64,000 bases of DNA from NCBI GenBank assembly GCA_023402395.1, contig JAEYGI010000015.1, positions 11,008 through 75,007 of the forward strand, written 5' to 3'. Source of the DNA: Bacillota bacterium. GTDB lineage: Bacteria > Bacillota > UBA4882 > UBA8346. This document shows, piece by piece, positions 51,625 to 60,221 of the stretch. How positions within the stretch are numbered: position 1 is the first letter of the stretch; every line of letters starts with the position of its first letter. The translations under genes and the position numbers were made by a program. The notes under the pieces were generated by a model. It saw only the letters and a program-made list of their open reading frames with translations, did no database searches and was not told the origin of the DNA.

Positions 51625-52659
51625 ATGGCCATCGTGGAAGTAAGTCATCTCCAGAAGACCTTTCAAACCGCAGTCCGGCGCGAGGGCCGGTTCGGGACCG
51701 TCCTCAGCTTATTTAAACCGCTGCGGCGGGAAGTGACGGCCGTGAACGGCATCAACTTCCGGATCGAACCGGGCGAAAGCGTTGCCTACCTGGGCCCGAA
51801 CGGCGCCGGGAAATCGACCACCATCAAAATGCTCACCGGCATCCTGGTTCCGAGCGGCGGCGAGGTTCGGGTGCGCGGCGTTATGCCGTACCGGGAGCGG
51901 CAACGGAATAGTTATCAGATCGGGGTCGTCTTCGGTCAACGGAGCCAACTGCTCTACGATCTGCCGGTCAAGGACTCGTTTGAGCTGTTGCGCCACATGT
52001 ATTCGATCCCGGCCGTCCGCTACCGGGAAAATCTCAAGAAATTCGCCGCTTTGCTTGAGGTGGAGCCATTGCTGGGCCGCTCCGTCCGTACGTTGTCGCT
52101 CGGGCAGCGGATGCGCTGCGAGATCCTGTCCGTATTGCTGCATGAGCCGGAGATTCTTTTTTTGGATGAGCCGACCATCGGATTGGATGTTGTGGCCAAG
52201 GAGACCATCCGTAATTTTATCGGCGCGATCAACCGGGAACGGGGCGTCACCGTCCTATTGACAACCCATGACCTGGGAGACATCGAGCGGTTGTGCAAAC
52301 GGGTGATGATCATCGATAAAGGCCGGTTGATCTATGACGGGGATCTGCAATTCATCAAGGAGAATTTCGCCACGGAGCGCCGGGTCCGGCTGGTGATGCC
52401 CGACGCGGCGGCAGCGACGGAGCTGGCCGCCGGGCTGAAGGCCGATTGCGCGCTGCAGATCACGGTCACCGGACCGAATCTGACCATCACCTATAACCAT
52501 CATCAGACCGATACGGCGGAACTGCTGCGGGGGCTGCTGACCCGGGCCAATCCCCGTGACCTGTCGATGAATGACGAGAATCTGGAAGCCCTGATCCGCC
52601 GCATTTACCGGGAGGGCGTCGGCGGGCTGGGGACCTGTCCGGATGCGGCCAATCAGTAG
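51625..52659 (+). CDS. ABC-2 type exporter ATP-binding protein
   Basis: 344 aa, DrrA/NatA-type ATPase. Walker A LGPNGAGKSTTIK, signature LSLGQRMRCE, Walker B ILFLDEPTIGLD, switch LTTHDLGDIERLCKR. C-terminal extension of ~110 residues. Start ATG 51625, 8 nt after GAGGAGG. First of a three-gene ABC-2 exporter (one ATPase, two permeases) of the COG4586/4587/3694 kind; substrate unknown. Confidence 0.92.
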   Translation: MAIVEVSHLQKTFQTAVRREGRFGTVLSLFKPLRREVTAVNGINFRIEPGESVAYLGPNGAGKSTTIKMLTGILVPSGGEVRVRGVMPYRERQRNSYQIGVVFGQRSQLLYDLPVKDSFELLRHMYSIPAVRYRENLKKFAALLEVEPLLGRSVRTLSLGQRMRCEILSVLLHEPEILFLDEPTIGLDVVAKETIRNFIGAINRERGVTVLLTTHDLGDIERLCKRVMIIDKGRLIYDGDLQFIKENFATERRVRLVMPDAAAATELAAGLKADCALQITVTGPNLTITYNHHQTDTAELLRGLLTRANPRDLSMNDENLEALIRRIYREGVGGLGTCPDAANQ

Positions 52660-52683
52660 ATTCCGGGGTTGGGAGGAGACCGC

Positions 52684-53505
52684 ATGGAACGCATGGCGCG
52701 TTTGATTCGAAAAATAGCCGGGATGGCCGCGATCGCGGTTCGCGACCGGATGCAATACCGGTTCGACTTTTTTATGACCCTGGTCGCCACGTTGTTGATG
52801 AGCATTCTTTATTACATGGTTTGGCTGGCCGTTTACCGGTATTCGGCCGATCAGGCCCTGCCGTGGGATCAGTTGATTACCTATGTCATGATCGGACAGG
52901 CGATCAGTTTCGCCCGGTTTTCGCCGGCGGACCGGGCGCCGGTGTACGGCATGGCGACGCGGATCCGCAGCGGCGACGTGGCGGTGGACCTGATTCGGCC
53001 GGTGGGGTTTCAGATGCAGCGTTTCGCGGAGGCTTTGGGTTTTTTCGTGGTGGAGCTGCTATGGGTCAATATTCCGGCCATGTTCCTGTTTGTCTGGGGA
53101 CTGAAGGTTGCGCCTCCCCGCGACGCGGCGGCGGCCGCGGGATTTGTCGCCAGTTTGTTGGCGGCCTTCCTGGTAGCCTTCGGGCTGAACTCCATCGCCA
53201 TGATGCTTTCGTTTTGGACCATCAACGCCCAAGGCATTCAAAAGGCGAAACGGGCGATCATGGATATCCTGGCCGGAACCCTGATCCCGTTCGAGTTCTT
53301 CCCGGCCTGGCTGAAAGGTGTGGCCTTGCATTTGCCGTTTCAGAGCATGGCCTACATCCCGCTTTCGATTTACACGGGCAAGATCGCCGGGCCGGCGATC
53401 TACGGCGCGCTGGCCGAACAACTGGGCTGGGCCGTGGTGATGCTCGCCGTCAGCCGCCTGCTCTGGGGGCTGGCTTCGCGCCGGATTACGGTTTATGGAG
53501 GGTAA
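52684..53505 (+). CDS. ABC-2 family transporter permease 1
   Basis: 273 aa, six predicted helices. N terminus RDRMQYRFDFFMTLVATLLMSILYYMVWLAVY and the conserved IRSGDVAVDLIRPV loop mark the COG4587-type permease. Start ATG 52684 after GGGAGGAGA. The second permease follows at 3 bp. Confidence 0.9.
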   Translation: MERMARLIRKIAGMAAIAVRDRMQYRFDFFMTLVATLLMSILYYMVWLAVYRYSADQALPWDQLITYVMIGQAISFARFSPADRAPVYGMATRIRSGDVAVDLIRPVGFQMQRFAEALGFFVVELLWVNIPAMFLFVWGLKVAPPRDAAAAAGFVASLLAAFLVAFGLNSIAMMLSFWTINAQGIQKAKRAIMDILAGTLIPFEFFPAWLKGVALHLPFQSMAYIPLSIYTGKIAGPAIYGALAEQLGWAVVMLAVSRLLWGLASRRITVYGG

Positions 53506-53507
53506 TC

Positions 53508-54326
53508 ATGGAAGCGCCGCAACGCAACTGGTTTCAAAAAGTGGCCCATCTGGCCCGGCTTTACGCCGTTTATCTCAAGCTTTATTTCCGCACCCTGGCC
53601 GAGTTCCGGGCCGATACCTGGATCACCCTCCTGACCGGGTTGATCACTCAAATTGGGTCGCTGGCCTTTATCGGCGTGCTGTTTCAGCGCATCCCGAAGC
53701 TGGCGGGCTGGAGCTTTTACGAATTGCTCTTTATCTTTGCCTTCTCAGTCACGGCCAAGGGCTTGGCCGAAGTGTTTCTCAACGCCTCGTTCGGGATCAA
53801 CGGGTTCATCCGCCGGGGACTGCTGGATATTTTCCTGGTCCGGCCGGTGGGGCCGTTATTCCAAGCCATCGGCGTCTGCCAGGAGATGAATGGAATGGGG
53901 CCGGCGCTGACCGGCCTGATCATCATGGGCTACGCCGCGGCTAAGCTCCATCTGGCCTGGACGGTTTGGAGCGTCGCCTTTGCGCTGACGGGGCTAGTGA
54001 GCGGCATGCTGATCTATTTTTGCATGCTGATGTTCACGGCGATCTCGGCGTTTTGGATCGTCGAGGTCCGGAACTTGATTTTCCCCTTGGCCTGGTTTTT
54101 TGAGTTTACCCGGTACCCGTTGGAGATCTTTCACCCGGTGGTCCGGGTGATCTTGGTGGGGGTGATTCCGTACGCCATGGGCAGCTTTTATCCGGCCGCC
54201 CATCTGTTGCGGCCGGCCGAGTACCCTTGGGTAGCCTGGTTGACCCCGCTGTTTACCATCGGATTGTGCCAGTTGATGTACTGGGCGTGGACGATGGGGC
54301 TTAAGCGGTACTCCAGCGCGGTGTGA
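53508..54326 (+). CDS. ABC-2 family transporter permease 2
   Basis: 272 aa, six predicted helices (COG3694 type): EFRADTWITLLTGLITQIGSLAFIGVLF, RRGLLDIFLVRPVGPLFQ, and FEFTRYPLEIFHPVVRVILVGVIPYAMGSFYPA. Start ATG 53508 after TGGAGGG. The frame is open far upstream over permease 1, but only this part has family similarity. Confidence 0.9.
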   Translation: MEAPQRNWFQKVAHLARLYAVYLKLYFRTLAEFRADTWITLLTGLITQIGSLAFIGVLFQRIPKLAGWSFYELLFIFAFSVTAKGLAEVFLNASFGINGFIRRGLLDIFLVRPVGPLFQAIGVCQEMNGMGPALTGLIIMGYAAAKLHLAWTVWSVAFALTGLVSGMLIYFCMLMFTAISAFWIVEVRNLIFPLAWFFEFTRYPLEIFHPVVRVILVGVIPYAMGSFYPAAHLLRPAEYPWVAWLTPLFTIGLCQLMYWAWTMGLKRYSSAV

Positions 54327-54420
54327 GAGGAGCCGCGGGCAGCCGCCCGCGAATTGAACATTGCCGTTCGAAAGGTAAGTCTCCATATTCGGCAACCGAC
54401 GATGGACAATCAGTTGCCGA

Positions 54421-54681
54421 ATATCCACCTTCTTTTACCGCATCAAATAATTCAGTTACTGGTTATCCACATTTACTAACTAAATATCCACATTTAGTTA
54501 CGGAATATCCACATTCTTTTACTCAATGAAATGATTCAGTAACTGAATATCCACATTCAGCAACTAAATATCCACATTCTGTTACTGAATGTGGATTGGG
54601 AGTAGTTCCCCCAGTTCATTTATTCACAGAATATCCACATTTACTAACTAAATATCCACATTTAGTTACAGAATATCCACA
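54421..54681 (+). repeat. 21-bp-phased array of TTATCCACA-like (DnaA-box-like) motifs
   Basis: One TTATCCACA (54463) and seven ATATCCACA (54484, 54505, 54547, 54568, 54631, 54652, 54673), plus ATATCCACC at 54421. Every start falls on the same 21-bp register. TTATCCACA is the consensus DnaA box; ATATCCACA differs at the first base. A ~75-bp block is duplicated (from about 54470 and 54638). An open frame in part of it reads heptads (GYPHLLT-KYPHLVT-EYPHSFT) and stops in the array. Confidence 0.8.
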
Positions 54682-54770
54682 TTCTTTTACTCAATGAAAC
54701 GATCTGGTAGCGGTCCGCCGGATCTCCTTGGCCAAAACAGCAGCTCCGGCTGGCAAGGGGTCCGGTGGAA

Positions 54771-54790
54771 GGGCGGGCCGAGGCCCGCCC
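54771..54790. terminator. GC-rich hairpin, possible terminator or transcript end
   Basis: GGGCGGGC-CGAG-GCCCGCCC, a perfect 8-bp all-GC stem with a 4-nt loop, in the 600-bp gap before the flagellar genes. No adjacent T tract; GATTTTTTGGG follows about 30 nt later. Confidence 0.45.
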
Positions 54791-54926
54791 GCAATCTCCG
54801 CTGGCGGCGCGATTTTTTGGGTTCCAAGGGTTCTGAAAGTGTTTTTTAACAAAAAACCAACAAACGCTTTCGAAGCTTAAGAGGACCCAAAAAAGGTCAA
54901 AAAATTTCATTAAAGGAGGAATAACG

Positions 54927-55577
54927 ATGGCAATCAGTTCGGTATCCGATTCGAACTGGTGGAAGGAGCCAACCACCAGCCAGACGGACAGTTCCTCGGG
55001 CTCGAACAGCATCAGTGACTTTGAGTCGTTCGTCCAGTTGCTCGCCACGGAACTGAAGTACCAGGACCCGACCGACCCGGTCAGCAACACCGAGTATGTG
55101 TCCCAAATGGCCCAGATCAGCACGCTGGAGCAGATGAACAATCTGATGGACAGCTACAGCGTAACCCAGGCGTACTCGATGATCGGCAAGAACGTGATGT
55201 ACGGAATCACGGATTCGACGGGGGCTACGGTGTATCAGGCCGGAAGGGTCGAGTCGGTGATCACCCAGAAGGGCACGACCTATCTGCTGGTCAATGGCAG
55301 CTTGGTGGAACTCAGCTCGGTGATGCAAGTGAGCAATTCGACCAATGACAGCGCCATGAGCCAGGCCTTCGCCATGATCGGCAAAGAAGTTACCTATGAA
55401 ACCGAGGAAGACGGCAAGACGGTCACCGTATCGGGAGTGGTTGATTCGGTGATCATCAAGGACGGCGTCCCGTATCTTTCGGTTGACGGGGAAGAGGTGG
55501 CGGTCGGTTCAGTGGTGAAGGTGGCCAACCCCTCTAGCTCGGACGGCGAATCGGAGAGCGGTTCGGACGGCGAGTAA
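54927..55577 (+). CDS. flgD: Flagellar hook assembly protein FlgD
   Basis: 216 aa. The conserved N-terminal segment FVQLLATELKYQDPTDPVSNTEYVSQMAQISTLEQMNNL identifies FlgD, the hook cap. Downstream there are two similar ~50-residue modules (MIGKNVMYGITDSTG...VITQKGTTYLLVNG and MIGKEVTYETEEDGK...VIIKDGVPYLSVDG), an internal duplication, followed by a Ser/Glu/Asp-rich tail. AAAGGAGG ribosome site. Confidence 0.92.
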   Translation: MAISSVSDSNWWKEPTTSQTDSSSGSNSISDFESFVQLLATELKYQDPTDPVSNTEYVSQMAQISTLEQMNNLMDSYSVTQAYSMIGKNVMYGITDSTGATVYQAGRVESVITQKGTTYLLVNGSLVELSSVMQVSNSTNDSAMSQAFAMIGKEVTYETEEDGKTVTVSGVVDSVIIKDGVPYLSVDGEEVAVGSVVKVANPSSSDGESESGSDGE

Positions 55578-55693
55578 CGCCCTTGAATCAAGCAATGTTC
55601 ATATTCAGCTGGACCCCGATTCCGGGGAGGCTGATTCCTATTTCTGAGCGACGGAAGAAATAGAGAAATAGCGATCAGGAGGTATTATCAAAG

Positions 55694-57055
55694 ATGATGA
55701 CGTCACTTTACTCGGCGGTGTCCGGTCTCAAAGCCCAGCAACGCAAGCTGGACGTGATCGGCAACAACATCGCCAATGTCAATACCGCCGGTTATAAAGG
55801 CCAATCGGTCAGTTTCAGCGATCTGCTCAGTCAGACCATCAGCGGGGCCACGGCCGGGAGCAAGGATACCAACCGGGGCGGCACCAATCCCAAGCAGATC
55901 GGTCTGGGCGTCAGTGTTTCGGCGATCACCACCAATATGACCACCGGCAGCACGATGTCGACCGGTAATGGCCGCGATGCGGCCATCGGCGGCGACGGCT
56001 TCTTTGTCGTCCAGGGCGGAACGGTCGGAGAGTATCAGTTCACCCGGGCCGGCAGCTTCGGCGTTGACGCCAGCGGCAATCTGACGGTCGACGGATACAA
56101 GGTTTGCGGTTGGCAGCAGTATAGCATCGACGCCGACGGCAATTACGTCTACAATACCCAGCAGGACGTGGAGCCGATCAATGTCTTCTCGGACAGGTAC
56201 AACGGGAACAAGCGGGTGATCGCTCCGTCGGCCTCCACCGAGTCCATCCTCACCGGCAATCTTAACCCTTCGGCCGATGCCAACGGGATAGCGCTTGACG
56301 ATATTGATGCCGTTCCCGCCGAGTCCGACGAGACGGCGACGTTAACGGTCTACGACGCGCAGGGCAATAGCTATGACGTGCAAATCAAGCTGTATAAATG
56401 CTTTACCGATGGGACCACCAATACTACGTCCTATTATTGGGAAGCTGTGTCCTCCGACACCACGGCCCTGACTGTGACCGGGGGTCTCAACGGCTATATC
56501 CGGTTCGACAGCGACGGCAATATTGTCACCACGGATACGGCTTTCCCCACCAACCCCTCCATAACGCTGACGCCGCAGGGAACCTACGCCGGAGCGCCCG
56601 CCTTCAGCGTCAGCCTCGATTTAACCGAATTATCCTACTATAAATCTTCCAGCAGCACCAGTGGAGTGACTACCGATACCAACGGTTACGCCTCGGGTGA
56701 GTTGGAGGATTATACCATCGGTGCCGACGGGGTCATCTACGGCGTGTACAGCAACGATCAGACCCAACCCCTGGGCATGCTCGGGCTGGCGGTCTTCAAC
56801 AACCCGTCCGGCCTCCAGAAAATCGGCAATAACCTCTACGTTCCCACCGCCAACTCCGGCGAATACACCGGCGCGTTGGCGGCCGGCACCGGCGGCACCG
56901 GGACGCTGACCACGGGGGCGCTGGAAATGTCCAACGTCGATCTCTCGGAACAGTTCAGCGAGATGATGATCACTCAGCGGGCCTATCAGGCCAACTCCAA
57001 GATTATCACTACCGCCGACAGCATCCTGGAAACTCTGGTCAACATGGTCCGGTAA
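55694..57055 (+). CDS. flgE: Flagellar hook protein FlgE
   Basis: 453 aa. The N terminus SLYSAVSGLKAQQRKLDVIGNNIANVNTAGYKG and the C terminus QRAYQANSKIITTADSILETLVNMVR are the paired rod/hook helices; the centre matches FlgE D1/D2 (TLTVYDAQGNSYDVQIKLY). Two consecutive ATGs; AGGAGG about 11 nt upstream. Confidence 0.94.
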   Translation: MMTSLYSAVSGLKAQQRKLDVIGNNIANVNTAGYKGQSVSFSDLLSQTISGATAGSKDTNRGGTNPKQIGLGVSVSAITTNMTTGSTMSTGNGRDAAIGGDGFFVVQGGTVGEYQFTRAGSFGVDASGNLTVDGYKVCGWQQYSIDADGNYVYNTQQDVEPINVFSDRYNGNKRVIAPSASTESILTGNLNPSADANGIALDDIDAVPAESDETATLTVYDAQGNSYDVQIKLYKCFTDGTTNTTSYYWEAVSSDTTALTVTGGLNGYIRFDSDGNIVTTDTAFPTNPSITLTPQGTYAGAPAFSVSLDLTELSYYKSSSSTSGVTTDTNGYASGELEDYTIGADGVIYGVYSNDQTQPLGMLGLAVFNNPSGLQKIGNNLYVPTANSGEYTGALAAGTGGTGTLTTGALEMSNVDLSEQFSEMMITQRAYQANSKIITTADSILETLVNMVR

Positions 57056-57105
57056 TCATGAAGATGGCTAAACGGGCTAAGACAAGGAACAAGGAGGTGT
57101 AAACG

Positions 57106-58593
57106 ATGGGTTCGACCTTTTCTGGCTACAGCATCGCGACGTCTGGAATGAACGTCAACCAGAACGCGTTAAATACGGTCAGCAATAACATATCCAATAT
57201 CCATACTCCCGGGTTTTCGCGCAAAGTGCTCAACAGCTCCGAGAAAGTGGTTGTGCAAACGGGACGGGTGTCGGTGGAAAACGGCGTCAGCGTGGCCGAA
57301 GTGCGCCGGGCGCGCGACGTGCTTCTCGATCAGACTTATCGCCGGCATAACGGCGCTCTCGGCTATTGGGAGACCAAAGACACCAATCTGGAAGAGATCC
57401 AGAAGACGCTCAATGAGTTTGTGGTCAAAGACGACGATGAAGTGATTTCCGACAACGGGCTGCAACAAACGGTCTTAGAGTTCTTCAATATCTGGTCGGA
57501 ATTGTCCAAGGATCCCGGCAGTCAGGCCAGCCGGCAGTCGGTGATCGAGAACGCCCAAGTTTTGCTCACCGCCATGCAGGATATTGACGAGCAACTTTAT
57601 CAAATGCAATTAGACGCGGTGGACCAGGTCAAAACCAGCGTGGCTGATCTCAATGATCTGGCCCGGCAGATTGCCGCGCTCAATCAAAAAATAACCCAGG
57701 CGGAACTGGGCGGAGTTGAGGCGGGCGATCTCCGGGACGAACGGGACACCATCCTGGACCAGATGTCCGGACTGACCAATCTCAACGTTATCGAGCACGA
57801 CAACGGCATTCTGGAAGTCAACATCGGCGGCATCTGGCTGGTCAATGGGGGAAATACCCGCCAACTCAAAGCGTTCGGCGACGGCTCGACGGAGCATCCG
57901 TTGCAAGTGCAATGGGCCGATTTGGGGATTGACGCCCGAATCACCAGCGGCAGCATTAAAGCAGATATGGAAGACGCCGATCAGACCGGAGTCGAGGATA
58001 TCACCACGTTACCGTATGATTTTTCGGCAAGTTCGATCAGTTCCATGAGCAACCTGCGGCAGGGACTGAATGGGCTGCTGACCACCATCGCCACGGCTGT
58101 CAATGATCTGCATTCCTCCGGAGTGGATCAGGACGGCAACCCCGGGCTCGACTTTTTCGTGGTCGCTGATGCCAGTCGGCCGCTGAGTTTGAGCAATATT
58201 CAGGTGAATTCGGCCCTGGCCGCTGATCCGGATCTGATCGTCTCCTCGCTCACCGGGGCGGCGGGCGATAATGTCATCGCCGAGCAGATTTTTAACTGGC
58301 AGAATGAGAAAAACTTTAGCTTTAATGGCCTGTCCACCAATATGAACGGTTTCTATGAGTCGCTCGTCTCCTGGGTGTCAACCGCGGGTGAAAACGCCGA
58401 CGGCTACTACAGCACGAAATACGCGCTGGTGCGTCAGGTCGATAACGAGCGGCAGTCAATCTCGTCGGTGTCGCTGGACGAGGAAATGTCCAAAATGATT
58501 ATGTATCAAAACGCCTATAGCGCCAGCGCCAGAGTGTTAAGCACTATTGACAGCCTGCTGGAAGGCTTGATTTACGATTTGGGCTCGCGGTAG
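57106..58593 (+). CDS. flgK: Flagellar hook-associated protein 1 (FlgK), copy A
   Basis: 495 aa. N-terminal SGMNVNQNALNTVSNNISNIHTPGFSRK and C-terminal SLDEEMSKMIMYQNAYSASARVLSTIDSLLEGL are FlgK terminal helices; the middle has the FlgK coiled segment ARQIAALNQKITQAELGG...LRDERDTILDQMSGL. Joins hook to filament. Directly followed by a second FlgK gene. Confidence 0.92.
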   Translation: MGSTFSGYSIATSGMNVNQNALNTVSNNISNIHTPGFSRKVLNSSEKVVVQTGRVSVENGVSVAEVRRARDVLLDQTYRRHNGALGYWETKDTNLEEIQKTLNEFVVKDDDEVISDNGLQQTVLEFFNIWSELSKDPGSQASRQSVIENAQVLLTAMQDIDEQLYQMQLDAVDQVKTSVADLNDLARQIAALNQKITQAELGGVEAGDLRDERDTILDQMSGLTNLNVIEHDNGILEVNIGGIWLVNGGNTRQLKAFGDGSTEHPLQVQWADLGIDARITSGSIKADMEDADQTGVEDITTLPYDFSASSISSMSNLRQGLNGLLTTIATAVNDLHSSGVDQDGNPGLDFFVVADASRPLSLSNIQVNSALAADPDLIVSSLTGAAGDNVIAEQIFNWQNEKNFSFNGLSTNMNGFYESLVSWVSTAGENADGYYSTKYALVRQVDNERQSISSVSLDEEMSKMIMYQNAYSASARVLSTIDSLLEGLIYDLGSR

Positions 58594-58618
58594 CCCTCAG
58601 GGAAGGAGTTGATTCGAC

Positions 58619-60118
58619 ATGATGTCTACATTTGCGGGACTGAGCATCACCATGCGCGGCATGTACAGCAGTCAGGCCTCAACCATGGTTACCACCAACA
58701 ATATGAGCAATACTAATTCGGAAGGGTATTCACGGCAGAAAGTCAAACAAGTCAGCGCCGGGACGGCGGTAGTGGTCAGTGGCAAGGCGATTATCGGCGG
58801 CGGCGCGGAGGTCGTCTCGGTCGAGCGGGTCCGTGATAAAGCGCTGGACAGCAAGTATTGGCTGGCCAACTCGGCTTCGGGCGAATGGACCCTTAAGTCG
58901 GAGTCGTTGGTCGAGATTCAACAGGTGCTCGGCGAACCTTCCAACAACGGCTTTTCTACGGTAATGAACGAATTTTACGCGGCGATGGAAACCCTGTCGG
59001 ACAATGCCAGCGACAACGCGGCCCGGGCCGATGTTATGCAGTCGGCCAAGGCGGTTTGCGCCTATCTGAACGACGCCTCTACCCGACTGACGGAGATCCG
59101 GGAGAATCTTAACACCTCGGTCGGCACGTTGGTGAATCAAATTAACTCGTACGCCGAACAGATCGCCAACCTCAACAAACAGATCCGGCAAGCGTCCGTG
59201 GTCGGCGCCTCCACCAACGAGCTGGAGGACAAACGGACCCTGCTCATCGACGAACTCACCAAGCTGACGGGGATATCGGTCAAGGAAACCGATGACGGAA
59301 TGGTAAACATCAGCGTCAACGGCGACACCCTGGTCAACGAGGGCAACGCGCGCCAACTGGAGTGCTATGGGATGGCCGACGGGATGTACGGCATTCGATG
59401 GGTCGGGACCGGTGAGGCGTTCGAGCCCGAAAGCGGCTCCATCAAAGGTTACCTCGAACTCCGGGACGGCGACGGCAGCACCGGATCGGGGTACAAAGGG
59501 GTTCCCTATTACATCGGCCAGTTGGACAAGTTCGCCCGTACCTTCGCCACGGCGTTCAATGAAGGAGTATACGCCGACGGCAATTCCTATTACGCGGGCC
59601 ATGCGGGTGGCTACGGATATGACGGTTCGACCGGAATCCGTTTTTTCACCTACGACGATTGTTCTTCCACCGATTTTATGGCCAGCGGCGCCGATTTGGA
59701 CGCGCGCTACGCCAATATCACCGCGGCGAATATCTCCGTGTCCAAGGACGTCCAGGACGATGTGAAGAAGATCGCCACGGCTTCCGCCCCAGGCGAAGTG
59801 GAGAATAACGAAAACATCGACGATTTGATCGCGTTATGCGAAGACCCCCTCTTGTTCAATCGTGGCACTCCCGAGGATTTCATGAATTCTATCCTCTCCA
59901 CGTTGGGAACCGGAGGTTCGTTCGCGCAGCGCGCCTCGGACAACAAGAGCCTTGCCGTTAAGAACCTCGATGAGCGCAGGACCTCAGTCTCCGGGGTTTC
60001 CACCGACGAGGAAACGGCCAATCTGATCAAGTACCAGCAAGCCTATGATTCCGCGGCAAGCTTGGTCAGCGTTTGGAACGAGATTTATGAAACGACCATC
60101 AACATGGTCAACAGTTAG
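58619..60118 (+). CDS. flgK: Flagellar hook-associated protein 1 (FlgK), copy B
   Basis: 499 aa, same architecture as copy A but well diverged: MVTTNNMSNTNSEGYSRQKV, AEQIANLNKQIRQASVVGASTNELEDKRTLLIDELTKLTGI, and VSTDEETANLIKYQQAYDSAASLVSVWNEIYETTINMV. GGAAGGAG ribosome site. Either both proteins share the hook-filament junction or one acts in a special filament type. Confidence 0.9.
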   Translation: MMSTFAGLSITMRGMYSSQASTMVTTNNMSNTNSEGYSRQKVKQVSAGTAVVVSGKAIIGGGAEVVSVERVRDKALDSKYWLANSASGEWTLKSESLVEIQQVLGEPSNNGFSTVMNEFYAAMETLSDNASDNAARADVMQSAKAVCAYLNDASTRLTEIRENLNTSVGTLVNQINSYAEQIANLNKQIRQASVVGASTNELEDKRTLLIDELTKLTGISVKETDDGMVNISVNGDTLVNEGNARQLECYGMADGMYGIRWVGTGEAFEPESGSIKGYLELRDGDGSTGSGYKGVPYYIGQLDKFARTFATAFNEGVYADGNSYYAGHAGGYGYDGSTGIRFFTYDDCSSTDFMASGADLDARYANITAANISVSKDVQDDVKKIATASAPGEVENNENIDDLIALCEDPLLFNRGTPEDFMNSILSTLGTGGSFAQRASDNKSLAVKNLDERRTSVSGVSTDEETANLIKYQQAYDSAASLVSVWNEIYETTINMVNS

Positions 60119-60139
60119 GATATTATTTGGTCCGGGAAT

Positions 60140-60172
60140 GGCCTAAAACTCCACGGGAAGGAGTTTTGGGCC
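60140..60172 (+). terminator. Hairpin between flgK copy B and flgL
   Basis: GGCCTAAAACTCC - ACGGGAA - GGAGTTTTGGGCC, a 13-bp stem including one G-U pair. No T tract, so possibly a partial terminator or mRNA processing/stability element within the operon. Confidence 0.5.
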
Positions 60173-60221
60173 TTCCCTAAACCGGCCAAAACGGAAAACA
60201 ATACCATAGGAGGTGGTATCG

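Noticed and set aside
52821..53507. Upstream extension of the second ABC-2 permease frame, giving a 501-aa open frame
   Set aside because: The extension lies over permease 1 in another frame, has no family similarity, and the start at 53508 has its own TGGAGGG site.
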